From Nocardioides agariphilus (GTDB lineage: Bacteria; Actinomycetota; Actinomycetes; Propionibacteriales; Nocardioidaceae): a stretch of DNA of 64,000 bases. Both the position numbers and the translations under genes were made by a program. Positions within the stretch are counted from its first letter, which is position 1, and the number at the start of each line of letters is the position of its first letter. This document shows, piece after piece, positions 8,070-16,972 of this stretch. The notes under the pieces were generated by a model. It saw only the letters and a program-made list of their open reading frames with translations, searched no databases and had not been told where the DNA came from. Location: contig NZ_JADKPO010000007.1 in NCBI RefSeq assembly GCF_015352445.1, positions 62,001 to 126,000 on the forward strand, given 5' to 3'.

Positions 8070-8654
8070 CTAACGAGACGAGGCGAGCAGCTGCTCGAAG
8101 GCGGAGCGGGTGCGATCGACCGCACGTGGGTCGCGCAACAGTCGAGCCGCGTGGTGGTAGCCCAGCATCAGGCCCTGGAGGAGGAACGTGAACTGCCCGG
8201 TGTCGAGGTCCGGGCGGAAGTGCCCCTCGGAGACGGCCGTGCCGGCGACGGTGGTGATGAACTCGGCCCAGTCTCGCTGGTGGTTGACGACCGAGTCATG
8301 CATGAGGCCGGGCTGGTCGTCGTACTCGTTGGAGCCAGCGATGAAGACGCAGCCGCCGGGGAAGACCTCGGTCTCCCACACGAGCCAACGCTCGAAGAGC
8401 TCGCGCACCCGAGGCTCGCCGCGCGACGCCTTCAGCGTCGGGCGGACCACAGCGTCCGTGAACCACGCCGCAGCATGGTCCAGCGCCTGGAGCTGGAGCT
8501 GCTCCTTGGAGCGGAAGTGCGCGAACAGCCCGCTCTTGCTCATCTCGGTGCGCTCGGCGAGCTGACCGATCGACAGCGCCTCGAAGCCGACCGTCGAGGC
8601 GACCTGCAACGCCTCGTGGAGGATCGACGCCTTGGTCGCCTGTCCCTTGCTCAT
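8070..8654 (-). CDS. TetR/AcrR family transcriptional regulator
   Basis: 194 residues from the ATG at 8652-8654. The N-terminal TetR helix-turn-helix spans about residues 8-55 ([31 protein letters not shown]). The C-terminal ligand domain resembles the TetR_C group with [17 protein letters not shown]. It probably controls itself and the downstream hydrolase. An imperfect palindrome sits 15 bp upstream of its start. Confidence 0.92.
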   Translation of the reverse strand: MSKGQATKASILHEALQVASTVGFEALSIGQLAERTEMSKSGLFAHFRSKEQLQLQALDHAAAWFTDAVVRPTLKASRGEPRVRELFERWLVWETEVFPGGCVFIAGSNEYDDQPGLMHDSVVNHQRDWAEFITTVAGTAVSEGHFRPDLDTGQFTFLLQGLMLGYHHAARLLRDPRAVDRTRSAFEQLLASSR

Positions 8655-8668
8655 GCGAGCAGAATAGT

Positions 8669-8680
8669 ACGACCGTTCGT
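8669..8680. promoter_or_regulatory. Possible TetR operator
   Basis: ACGACCGTTCGT is an imperfect palindrome with perfect outer arms ACGA/TCGT, in a relatively AT-richer stretch between the TetR start and the etfA stop. Autoregulatory TetR sites usually lie here. This is suggestive only. Confidence 0.3.
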
Positions 8681-8706
8681 TTCTGTCTACACCCGAGTGG
8701 CGGCGG

Positions 8707-9678
8707 TCAGCCCTTGCGTTGGTTGATGGCGTCGGTGGCGGCGGGCAGGACGGTGTGGAGATCACCCACGACGCCGAAGTCGACGAGCTCGAAGATGGGG
8801 GCCTCGTCGTCCTTGTTGATGGCGATGATGGTCTTGGAGGTCTGCATGCCGGCGCGGTGCTGGATGGCTCCGGAGATGCCGGCGGCGACGTAGAGCTGGG
8901 GGGAGACGGTCTTGCCGGTCTGTCCGACCTGGTAGGTGTGGGGCACCCAGCCGGAGTCGACCGCGGCGCGGGAGGCGCCGACCGCGGCGCCCAGGGCGTC
9001 GGCCAGGGCCTCGATGGGGGCGAAGTCCCCACCGGTGCCGCGGCCCCCGGAGACGACGATCGCGGCCTCGGTCAGCTCGGGGCGCCCGGACTTCTCCCGC
9101 GGCTGGGCGGCCACGATCTTGGCGGTCTTGGCCGCCTCGGAGATGGTGGCCGCGAACGCCTCGACGGTGCCGGCCCCGGCCGACTCCTCGGGGTTGGCCG
9201 CGTTGGGCTTGACCGTGATGATCGGGGTGCCCTGGGTGACCTTGGCGGTCACGGTGTAGTTGCCGGCGAACACCGACTGGGTCGTCACCGGCGCTCCGTC
9301 ACCGGGCTGGACGTCGACCGCGTCGGTGATCAGTCCCGATCCGGTCTTGATCGCCAACCGGGCGGCGATCTCCTTGCCCTCCGGCGTCGAGGTGATCAAC
9401 ACGGCGGCCGGGCCCCCCTCGCCGATCTTCTCGACCAGCTGGGCCAGCGCCTCGGCCTTCGGGGCGACCAGGAAGCCCGCGATCTCGGCGTCCTCGACGA
9501 CGTAGACCTTCTCGGCGCCGTACCGGCCCAGCGACTCGGCGGCCGCCATGCCGGCATCAGCGGGGCCGATGAACACCGCCGAGGGCTCCCCCAGCCGCTT
9601 GGCGATGGTCAGCAGCTCGAAGGTCGGCTTCTTGACCACGCCGTCGGCATGGTCGACAAGAACGAGAACCTCAGACAT
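8707..9678 (-). CDS. etfA: Electron transfer flavoprotein alpha subunit
   Basis: EtfA carries the FAD of the ETF heterodimer, which takes electrons from acyl-CoA and other dehydrogenases. The ATG at 9676-9678 has GAGGAG upstream; a TTG 21 bp earlier is less likely. The 323 residues include the C-terminal FAD-binding segment starting [16 protein letters not shown] and ending [20 protein letters not shown], typical of the family. It follows etfB with a 31-bp gap. In this window ETF could serve the CoA-ester enzymes. Confidence 0.96.
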   Translation of the reverse strand: MSEVLVLVDHADGVVKKPTFELLTIAKRLGEPSAVFIGPADAGMAAAESLGRYGAEKVYVVEDAEIAGFLVAPKAEALAQLVEKIGEGGPAAVLITSTPEGKEIAARLAIKTGSGLITDAVDVQPGDGAPVTTQSVFAGNYTVTAKVTQGTPIITVKPNAANPEESAGAGTVEAFAATISEAAKTAKIVAAQPREKSGRPELTEAAIVVSGGRGTGGDFAPIEALADALGAAVGASRAAVDSGWVPHTYQVGQTGKTVSPQLYVAAGISGAIQHRAGMQTSKTIIAINKDDEAPIFELVDFGVVGDLHTVLPAATDAINQRKG

Positions 9679-9709
9679 GGAACGGTGCTCCTCAGACAAT
9701 CCGTGGGGG

Positions 9710-10516
9710 TCAGATGAACTTCTTGGAAGCCATGAACTCGGTCAGCGCCGTAGCGCCCGAGCCGTCCTCGTCCTTGACGATCTCGCCCTGGCTGCGGGGC
9801 GGGCGGGCCTCGGTGCCCTCGACCACCGACCACGCCACCGACAGGCCGACCTGGTCGGCCGGCACGTCGAGGTCGGCCAGCGAGTAGGTCGCCATCGGCT
9901 TCTTCTTGGCCGCCATGATCCCCTTGAACGACGGGTACCTGGCCTCACCGGACTGGTCGGTCACCGACAACACCAACGGCATCGTGCCGCCGATCACCTC
10001 GGTCGCGGTGTCACCATCGCGCTTGATCCGGACCTGGTCGCCCTGGGTCTCCACCACCGAGGCCAACGTCACCTGCGGCACACCGAGCCGCTCGGCCAAC
10101 ATCGCCGGCAACACCCCCATCGACCCATCGGTCGAGGCCATGCCGCACATCACCAGATCCGGTACGTCGCCGCCGGCGGCCTTCTTGACCGCCGCGGCCA
10201 GCACCAGCGACGTCGCGATCGCGTCGGACCCGGCGATGGCCTCGTCCGAGACATGCACCCCAGCATCAGCGCCCATCTGCAACGCCTTGCGGACCGCGTC
10301 CACAGCCTTCTCCGGACCCACCGTCAACGCCGTCACCGACACCGACTCCGGATCCTCGGCCTTCTCCTTCAACCGCAACGCCTGCTCCACCGCATACTCA
10401 TCGAGCTCCGACAACAACCCATCCACACCCAACCGGTCCACGGTGTTGTCAGCCTCGAAGCCACGGTGAGCAGTGGCATCCGGCACGTACTTCACACACA
10501 CGACGATCGAAGTCAC
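9710..10516 (-). CDS. etfB: Electron transfer flavoprotein beta subunit
   Basis: 268 residues with the EtfB start IVVCVKYVPDA, the nucleotide-binding CGMASTDGSMGVLPAMLAE region and the signature VTDQSGEARYPSFKGIMAAKKKP. GTG start at 10514-10516. It is the first gene of an etfB-etfA pair; the AMP-binding beta subunit docks to EtfA. Confidence 0.96.
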   Translation of the reverse strand: MTSIVVCVKYVPDATAHRGFEADNTVDRLGVDGLLSELDEYAVEQALRLKEKAEDPESVSVTALTVGPEKAVDAVRKALQMGADAGVHVSDEAIAGSDAIATSLVLAAAVKKAAGGDVPDLVMCGMASTDGSMGVLPAMLAERLGVPQVTLASVVETQGDQVRIKRDGDTATEVIGGTMPLVLSVTDQSGEARYPSFKGIMAAKKKPMATYSLADLDVPADQVGLSVAWSVVEGTEARPPRSQGEIVKDEDGSGATALTEFMASKKFI

Positions 10517-10733
10517 GGCCCAGAGGCTACTAGCGCGTAACCGCCCGTCCCCCGGCGGTCGGGGTGCGATGCCTCACAGACGGCGCTGACGGCGTCGCCA
10601 TCTGGCGATGCGCGCTCCTGGCGCGACCGGCGGCCGACCCGGGCGCAAGCCGGGCTACACGTCGGTCACCAAGATCTCGTGGCGCACCTCGAGAATGTGA
10701 GCCGACCGGGCCTGTGCCCCGGAGGTTCTGGTC

Positions 10734-11159
10734 TCAGGGCCTGATGACTCGGTCGATGATCTTGCCGACCACGAGCCAGACGACGGCGGCGATGCCCCAG
10801 TTGATCAGGGCGTCCTTGGTCTCGGCGTTCTTGCCGTCGAACCCGAACACGCCATTGCCGCGGTCGAAGACCCCGAGGTCCAGCTTGTCGGCGGCGTCGA
10901 GCACGAACTGGACGAGGTCGTTGCCCCGGTTGACGGAGTCCTGCAGCGCGATCAACAGCGCTCCGGCGGCCAGGATCAACGCAGCGATGACGCAGACCAG
11001 CCAGACCAGCTGCGCCAGCCGGAGGCGGACGAAGTCCGCACCGGCCTTGGCCTTGGCTGCTGCGGCTGCACCCCGCCCGGGCTGCTGGTCGGAGTCCTGG
11101 CCTGCTCCACCGGCCTGGCGGTTGCGCCAGCTCTGCGGGTCGTTGCTCTGGTCGGACAC
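10734..11159 (-). CDS. Membrane protein of unknown function, 141 aa
   Basis: From the GTG at 11157-11159 the protein has a polar Gln/Ala-rich N-terminus (about 40 residues), a first transmembrane helix at about residues 48-71 (LAQLVWLVCVIAALILAAGALLIAL), a soluble loop with GNGVFGFDGKN, and a second helix near 120-133 (WGIAAVVWLVVGKII). Such short two-helix proteins are common in Nocardioides-like genomes and have no assigned role. The 217 bp downstream to etfB hold only weak hairpins and no gene that I can see. Confidence 0.7.
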   Translation of the reverse strand: MSDQSNDPQSWRNRQAGGAGQDSDQQPGRGAAAAAKAKAGADFVRLRLAQLVWLVCVIAALILAAGALLIALQDSVNRGNDLVQFVLDAADKLDLGVFDRGNGVFGFDGKNAETKDALINWGIAAVVWLVVGKIIDRVIRP

Positions 11160-11185
11160 GTGCTCAGAATCCCACTTCCGCGCCG

Positions 11186-11965
11186 TCAACGACCGACGAA
11201 CCGCGCTTTCCCCGGGCCGTTCTCGACGAACGACCTCATGCCGATGTCGCGGTCCTCGGTCGCGAACAGCGCCGCGAACTGCTGCCTCTCCATCTCCAAC
11301 CCGGTCTCGAGGTCGGTCTCGAGCCCGCGATCGATGGTCTCCTTGGCCGCGCGGAGGGCGAAGGCAGCGGCGTTGGCGAACTGGCCCGCCCACGCGACCG
11401 CTTCGGCGTACACCTGGTCGGCCGGCACGACCCGGTCCACCATGCCCAGCGCCAGCGCCTCATCGGCCTTGACGAAGCGTCCGGTGAAGATCAGGTCCTT
11501 GGCCTTGCTCGGCCCGATCAGCCGGGTCAGCCGCTGGGTGCCGCCGGCACCCGGCATCACGCCGAGGAGGACCTCGGGCTGGCCGACCACGGCGTCCTCG
11601 GCTGCGAAGCGCACGTCAGCACACAAGGTCAGCTCGAACCCGCCGCCGAGTGCGTAGCCGTTGATGGCGGCCACGACCGGCTTGGGGATGCGCGCCACCG
11701 TCGTGAAGGCGCCGTGCATGACGCCCGAGCGCCGCGCCATGTCGACGTACGACATGTCGGCCATCTCCTTGATGTCCACACCGGCGGCGAAGACACGTTC
11801 GCCGCCCCACAGCACCACGGCGCGTACGTCGTCACGCTCGGTCGCCTCCTGGGCCGCGGCCTTGATGTCGTCTTGCATCGCAGCGCTGAGCGCGTTCATC
11901 TTGGGACGGTCCAGTCGGATGGTGCCGACCCCGTCGGCCACCTCGAGGCGCACGTGCTCGCCCAT
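11186..11965 (-). CDS. Enoyl-CoA hydratase/isomerase family protein
   Basis: 259 residues of the crotonase superfamily. The oxyanion-hole segments are WGGERVFAAGVDIKEM and ALGGGFELTLCAD, and the two catalytic acidic positions of hydratases fit E in GGGFEL and E in VVGQPEVLLGVMPGAGGTQRL. It probably hydrates short-chain enoyl-CoA. It could serve the acetoacetyl-CoA to crotonyl-CoA branch of the ethylmalonyl-CoA pathway found elsewhere in the window, though fatty-acid oxidation is equally possible. Confidence 0.92.
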   Translation of the reverse strand: MGEHVRLEVADGVGTIRLDRPKMNALSAAMQDDIKAAAQEATERDDVRAVVLWGGERVFAAGVDIKEMADMSYVDMARRSGVMHGAFTTVARIPKPVVAAINGYALGGGFELTLCADVRFAAEDAVVGQPEVLLGVMPGAGGTQRLTRLIGPSKAKDLIFTGRFVKADEALALGMVDRVVPADQVYAEAVAWAGQFANAAAFALRAAKETIDRGLETDLETGLEMERQQFAALFATEDRDIGMRSFVENGPGKARFVGR

Positions 11966-12053
11966 GGCGTGTCTCCCTTCGTGCGGACGCAGGAGACCTT
12001 AGCGACCACCGTTTCCCGGGTCCTGCGACGGGTTGCCGGGCACTGGCAGCACA

Positions 12054-14198
12054 ATGTGTCGGGTGATTCCGGAGAGCTGGGCGTGGCGGACCCGCGACGA
12101 GACGCTCCCCGTCTGGCCCGGCCACCACCAGGACCTGGGTGCCACGTGGCGTCCGGAGGCCACGAACTTCGCGGTGTCGGCTCCCGAGGCCACCGCCGTG
12201 TGGGTGTGCCTGTTCGACGACGACGACGTCGAGACCCGGCACCAGCTGACCGAGCACACGCTGGGTGTCTGGAACGGCCAGGTGCCGGGGGTTCGCGTCG
12301 GCCAGCGCTACGGGTTTCGCGCCGACGGCCCGTGGGACCCGCGGCACGGCCGCCGTCACAACCCCAACAAGCTTCTTCTGGACCCCTACGCGATGGCGAT
12401 CACCGGCGAGCCGACTCCGGGGCCGGCCCTCCTCGACTACGACCCGGTCACGAACACCCGCAGCGCGGTCGACTCCGCGCCGTCCATGCCGCGCAGTGTC
12501 GTGGTGCACGACGAGTTCGACTGGGGCGAGGACCGGCCGATGCGGCGGCGCTGGCGCGACACCGTGATCTACGAGCTGCACGTCAAGGGGTTCACCCAGC
12601 TCCACAACGAGATCCCCGAGCACCTGCGCGGCACCTACGCCGGTCTCGGCACCCCCACTGTGACCAACTACCTCAACGACCTGGGCGTGACCGCTGTCGA
12701 GCTGATGCCCGTGCATCAGTTCTTCACCGAGCCGGCCGTCGCCGCCCGCGGGATGGTCAACTACTGGGGCTACAACAGCATCGGGTTCTTCGCCCCCCAC
12801 GCCGCCTACAGCTCCTCGGGGGACCGCGGGCAGCAGGTCACCGAGTTCAAGCAGATGGTCAAGAGCTTCCACGACGCCGGCATCGAGGTGTTCCTCGACG
12901 TGGTCTACAACCACACCGTCGAGGGTGAGTCGACCGGACCGACGTACTCCTTCCGCGGCCTCGACGACCTAGGCTTCTACAAGCGTTCGGGGGCACCCGG
13001 TAGCGCCTACCTGGACATCACCGGCTGCGGCAACACGGTCGACTCCTCCAACAACGACGCGCTGCGCCTGATCCTCGACTCCCTGCGCTACTGGGTGACC
13101 GAGATGCACGTCGACGGCTTCCGCTTCGACCTGGCCTCCGCGCTCGCGCGCACCGGGCACGAGATCGACATGCGGAGCGCCTTCCTGACCACCATCGGCC
13201 AGGACCCCGTGCTGCGCAACGTGAAGCTGATCGCCGAGCCGTGGGACGCCTCGATGGACGGTTACCAGGTGGGGCTCTTCCCGCCGCCATGGGTGGAGTG
13301 GAACGACACCTACCGCGACACGATGCGCGAGTTCTGGCTCAACCCGGGCCCGATCCGGGCCGTGGCCTCACGGCTGTCGGGCTCTTCCGACCTGTACGCC
13401 GACGACGGGCGCTCGCCGTACTCCTCGGTGAACTTCGTGACGGCGCATGACGGCTTCACCCTGCGCGACCTGGTCAGCTACGACCACAAGCACAACGAGG
13501 ACAACGGCGAGGGCAACCGCGACGGGGCCGACCACAACCGGTCGTGGAACCACGGCGTCGAGGGCGAGACCGACGACCCGGAGATCCTGGCCCTGCGGCG
13601 CCGGCAGGCTGCGAACCTGATGATCACGCTGTGCCTGTCGAGCGGCAGCCCGATGATCACGGCCGGCGACGAGCGCGGGCGCACCCAACGCGGCAACAAC
13701 AACGCCTACGTGCAGGACAACGAGGTCTCCTGGGTCGACTGGCGCCCCGACGACGCCTGGCTCGACGTCTACGAGCTGACCAAGACCGCGCTGCGCCTGC
13801 GCCGCGACCACCACACGCTGCGCCAACGGCACCACTTCGCCGGCACCCCGAGCCTCGAGGGGGGTCCCAAGGACCTCGCCTGGATGCACCCCTCGGGCCG
13901 TGAGATGGAGGCGCAGGACTGGTTCGACGAGTCGCTGCACGTGATCGGCATGTTCGTCTCGGGCGACCCGCTGCGCTCCCCCGGCCCGCGCGGCGAGCAG
14001 CAGCGCGACAGCTCGTTCCTGATGTGGTTCAACGCCGATGACGCCGAGGTCGAGGTGACCCTGCCGAAGGACGACTGGGTGAAGTCGGGCGAAGTGGTGC
14101 TCTCGACGTGCGCCGACCACCCCGTCGGCACCCCGGCCGAGGCCGGCGAGACCCTCACATTGGGCCCCCGCACGGTCGTCGTCCTGCGCCACTCCTGA
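12054..14198 (+). CDS. glgX: Glycogen debranching enzyme GlgX
   Basis: A roughly 714-residue isoamylase-type GH13 enzyme that cleaves alpha-1,6 branches of glycogen. Seen in order are an N-terminal CBM48 segment (LGATWRPEATNFAVSAPEA), the GH13 barrel with DVVYNHTVEG, the nucleophile region DGFRFDLASAL, the general acid in LIAEPWDASMDGYQVG, and the third acid in FVTAHDGFTLRDL. The ATG at 12054 is chosen, with weak SD support; an in-frame GTG at 12063 and TTG at 12033 are alternatives. It is convergent with glgP and divergent from the enoyl-CoA hydratase. Confidence 0.95.
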   Translation: MCRVIPESWAWRTRDETLPVWPGHHQDLGATWRPEATNFAVSAPEATAVWVCLFDDDDVETRHQLTEHTLGVWNGQVPGVRVGQRYGFRADGPWDPRHGRRHNPNKLLLDPYAMAITGEPTPGPALLDYDPVTNTRSAVDSAPSMPRSVVVHDEFDWGEDRPMRRRWRDTVIYELHVKGFTQLHNEIPEHLRGTYAGLGTPTVTNYLNDLGVTAVELMPVHQFFTEPAVAARGMVNYWGYNSIGFFAPHAAYSSSGDRGQQVTEFKQMVKSFHDAGIEVFLDVVYNHTVEGESTGPTYSFRGLDDLGFYKRSGAPGSAYLDITGCGNTVDSSNNDALRLILDSLRYWVTEMHVDGFRFDLASALARTGHEIDMRSAFLTTIGQDPVLRNVKLIAEPWDASMDGYQVGLFPPPWVEWNDTYRDTMREFWLNPGPIRAVASRLSGSSDLYADDGRSPYSSVNFVTAHDGFTLRDLVSYDHKHNEDNGEGNRDGADHNRSWNHGVEGETDDPEILALRRRQAANLMITLCLSSGSPMITAGDERGRTQRGNNNAYVQDNEVSWVDWRPDDAWLDVYELTKTALRLRRDHHTLRQRHHFAGTPSLEGGPKDLAWMHPSGREMEAQDWFDESLHVIGMFVSGDPLRSPGPRGEQQRDSSFLMWFNADDAEVEVTLPKDDWVKSGEVVLSTCADHPVGTPAEAGETLTLGPRTVVVLRHS

Positions 14199-14210
14199 GC
14201 CGAGGCTCAG
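14195..14210. terminator. Palindrome spanning both glgX and glgP stop codons
   Basis: CTGAGCC (14195-14201) is followed by GA and the exact inverse GGCTCAG (14204-14210). Both stop codons, TGA at 14196-14198 on plus and 14207-14209 on minus, fall inside it. A short bidirectional terminator is possible, but the 2-nt gap makes it a poor hairpin on its own. Confidence 0.35.
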
Positions 14211-16837
14211 CCAGGCACGGCCACCACGCCGAGCTCGGCGACGGAGGCGAGCAGGGAGTTGCGGGGTACGACGCGCACGGTGTAGCCGAAGGCGCCGGAG
14301 TGCTCGAGGGTGACGGTGCCGTCGAAGCGGTACCGGCCCCCCTCGTAGGTCTCCACCGGCGCCAGAGAGGCCGTGGTCGTGTTGACCAGTGCGTCGTCAC
14401 TGTCGATCACCCCGTGCACCAGCTGGACGTCGACGTCGTCGGGACTCAGCGAGCCCAGGGCCACGAACGCCCGGACCGTGAGCGAGTCACCGACCTCGGG
14501 AGCGTCGCCGACGCCCTCGCTCTCGACGTGCTCGACGCGAACCTCGGCCCAGCCGCCCTTGACCTTCTTCTTCCAGGCGGCGAGCTTGGCAGCGCCGGCG
14601 TAGTCGTCGTTGAGCGCCCGCCCGTTGACGGCCGCCGGGGTGTAGAGGTTGCGGGTGTAGTCGCGCACCATCCGACTCGCCAGCACCTTCGGGCCGAGCG
14701 ACTTGAGGGTGTGGCGCACCATCTCCAGCCAGCGGGTCGGGACGCCCTCGCCGTCGAGGTCGTAGAACTTCGGCGCCACGTCGTTCTCGATCAGGTCGTA
14801 GAGCGCGTGGGCCTCGATGTCGTCACGACGGTCGGGGTCCTCGATGCCGTCGGCCGACGGGATGGCCCAGCCGTTGTTGCCGTCGTACCACTCGTCCCAC
14901 CAGCCATCGAGGATCGAGAGGTTCAGGCCGCCGTTGAGGGCGGCCTTCATGCCGGACGTGCCGCACGCCTCGTAGGGGCGCAGCGGGTTGTTGAGCCACA
15001 CGTCGCAGCCGGGGTAGAGCGGCTGCGCCATCGCGATGTCGTAGTTGGGCAGGAACACGATGCGGTGGCGGACCTCGGGGTCGTCGGCGAACCGGACGAT
15101 CTCCTGGATCAGCTTCTTGCCGCCGTCGTCGGCCGGGTGCGACTTGCCCGCGATGATCAGCTGGATCGGACGCTCGGGGTGCGTGAGCAGCTTCTTCAGG
15201 CGTGCGGGGTCGCGCAGCATCAAGGTGAGCCGCTTGTAGGACGGCACGCGCCGCGCGAAGCCGATCGTGAGCACGTCGGGGTCGAGGGCCGTGTCGACCC
15301 AGCCCAGCTCCGCCTTGGCGATGCCGCGGTCCTGGCTGGACTTGCGCAACCGACGGCGGGCGTCGTGGACCAGTCGCTCTCGCAGCTCGCGCTTGACGGC
15401 CCAGATCTCGGTGCCGGGCACCTCGTCGACGGTGCGGAAGAAGGCGTCGACGTCGTCGCCGTCGGGGTCGACCCCGCGGGAGGTGGCCAGCTCGATGACC
15501 TCGCGGGCCACCCAGGTCGGCGCGTGGACGCCGTTGGTGATCGACCCGATCGGCACCTCGGCCTCGTCGAAGGCGGGCCACAGGCCGTTGAACATCTCGC
15601 GGCTGACATGGCCGTGGAGCAGGGATACGCCGTTGGCGCGCTGGGAGAGGCGGAAGCCCATCACGGCCATGTTGAACACCGAGGGGTCGCCGCCCTCGTA
15701 GTCCTCGGCCCCGAGGGCGAGCACCCTCTCGACGGGTACGCCGGCTGTTGGGCCGCTGGCGCCGAAGTACTGCTCCACCAGCTCGCGCGGGAAACGGTCG
15801 ATGCCGGCGGGCACGGGAGTGTGGGTGGTGAACACGGTCGACGCGCGGGAGACCTCGAGGGCGGTGTCCCAGTCGAGCTTCGGACCCCCGTCCGGTGATC
15901 CGTCCGGTGATCCGTCCGGTGACCCGTCCGGCGACCCGTCGCCGACGGTGAGCTCGCGGATGCGTTCGAGACCCAGGAAGCCCGCGTGGCCCTCGTTGGT
16001 GTGGAAGACCTCGGGCGCCGGCGCTCCGGTCAGGCGGGAGTAGACGCGCAGGGCCCGCACCCCGCCGACGCCGAGGAGCAGCTCCTGGCGGAGTCGGTGC
16101 TCCTTGGTGCCGCCGTAGAGGCGGTCGGTGACCTCGCGGTAGGGGTCAGGGTTGCCCTCGACGTCGGAGTCGAGCAGCAGCAGCGGAACCCGACCGACGC
16201 TCGCCACCCAGATGCCCGCCAGCAGTGCCGGACCCCCGGGCATCTCGATGGACACCGTGGCTCGGGTGCCGTCTGGCTCGCGCAGCATCGAGAGCGGCAG
16301 CTCGTCGGGGTCGAGCACGGGGTAGGTCTCCTGCTGCCAGCCCTCCCGTGAGAGCGACTGCTTGAAGTAGCCCGACTTGTAGAGCAGCCCCACACCGACC
16401 AGCGGCACGCCGAGGTCGCTGGCTGCCTTCAGGTGGTCGCCGGCCAGGATGCCCAAGCCGCCGGAGTACTGGGGCAGCACTGCGGTGATGCCGAACTCCG
16501 GCGAGAAGTAGGCGATCGCGCGCGGCGCGTCGGCACCGGCCTTTCGCTGGTACCAGCGGTCCGTGGTCAGGTAGGCGTCCAGGTCGGCCTTGGCCGCAAC
16601 GAGACGGTCGAGGAACCCGTCGTCGTCGGCGAGCTGTCCCCAACGCTCGCGCCCGACGGCGCCCAGCAGCCGCACCGGGTCGTGCTGCACGGAGTCCCAG
16701 ATCTGCGGGTCGACGGAGGCGAAGACGTCCTGGGTCGAGGGGTGCCACGACCACCGGAGGTTGCCTGCCAGGTCGGCCAGCGGGGCCAACACCGGCGGCA
16801 GGACGGGACGTACGATGAATCGACGGATCGCGCGCAT
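14207..16837 (-). CDS. glgP: Alpha-glucan phosphorylase (GT35, DUF3417-containing)
   Basis: An 876-residue phosphorylase releasing glucose-1-phosphate from alpha-glucans. It has the actinobacterial architecture with an N-terminal DUF3417 region (NLRWSWHPSTQDVFASVDP). Then come AYFSPEFGITAVLPQYSGGLGILAGDHLKAASDLG, the central EVFHTNEGHAGFLGLER, and the C-terminal EACGTSGMKAALNGGLNLSILDGWWDE, where the Lys of SGMK is the PLP-bearing residue. An in-frame 12-bp repeat inserts about four DGSP units near residues 300-316. It is divergent from glgE and convergent with glgX, pairing glucan breakdown with the GlgE synthesis genes. Confidence 0.95.
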   Translation of the reverse strand: MRAIRRFIVRPVLPPVLAPLADLAGNLRWSWHPSTQDVFASVDPQIWDSVQHDPVRLLGAVGRERWGQLADDDGFLDRLVAAKADLDAYLTTDRWYQRKAGADAPRAIAYFSPEFGITAVLPQYSGGLGILAGDHLKAASDLGVPLVGVGLLYKSGYFKQSLSREGWQQETYPVLDPDELPLSMLREPDGTRATVSIEMPGGPALLAGIWVASVGRVPLLLLDSDVEGNPDPYREVTDRLYGGTKEHRLRQELLLGVGGVRALRVYSRLTGAPAPEVFHTNEGHAGFLGLERIRELTVGDGSPDGSPDGSPDGSPDGGPKLDWDTALEVSRASTVFTTHTPVPAGIDRFPRELVEQYFGASGPTAGVPVERVLALGAEDYEGGDPSVFNMAVMGFRLSQRANGVSLLHGHVSREMFNGLWPAFDEAEVPIGSITNGVHAPTWVAREVIELATSRGVDPDGDDVDAFFRTVDEVPGTEIWAVKRELRERLVHDARRRLRKSSQDRGIAKAELGWVDTALDPDVLTIGFARRVPSYKRLTLMLRDPARLKKLLTHPERPIQLIIAGKSHPADDGGKKLIQEIVRFADDPEVRHRIVFLPNYDIAMAQPLYPGCDVWLNNPLRPYEACGTSGMKAALNGGLNLSILDGWWDEWYDGNNGWAIPSADGIEDPDRRDDIEAHALYDLIENDVAPKFYDLDGEGVPTRWLEMVRHTLKSLGPKVLASRMVRDYTRNLYTPAAVNGRALNDDYAGAAKLAAWKKKVKGGWAEVRVEHVESEGVGDAPEVGDSLTVRAFVALGSLSPDDVDVQLVHGVIDSDDALVNTTTASLAPVETYEGGRYRFDGTVTLEHSGAFGYTVRVVPRNSLLASVAELGVVAVPG
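15888..15939. repeat. 12-bp in-frame tandem repeat in glgP
   Basis: Just over four copies of a 12-bp unit (CCGTCCGGTGAT on the plus strand) encode repeated Asp-Gly-Ser-Pro in GlgP. The segment lies in a loop between ELTVGD and GPKLDWDTALEV, so it can grow without breaking the fold. Confidence 0.9.
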
Positions 16838-16972
16838 TTGAGGAAGGTAGTCCTTTTCCTCTGGATCGTTCCAAATTCTCGCCGCATCTCGGTGGTTGAG
16901 GACTCAGCTTCCCCGTCTCACACCCGGAGCGCGGCTTGCACGGGTGCCCGGCGACCCGCAATGGTGGGGAGC

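Noticed and set aside
10517-10733. Gene or RNA in the 217-bp gap between etfB and the small membrane protein
   Set aside because: Only weak GC hairpins (for example CCCC..GGGG near 10553) and no supported frame.
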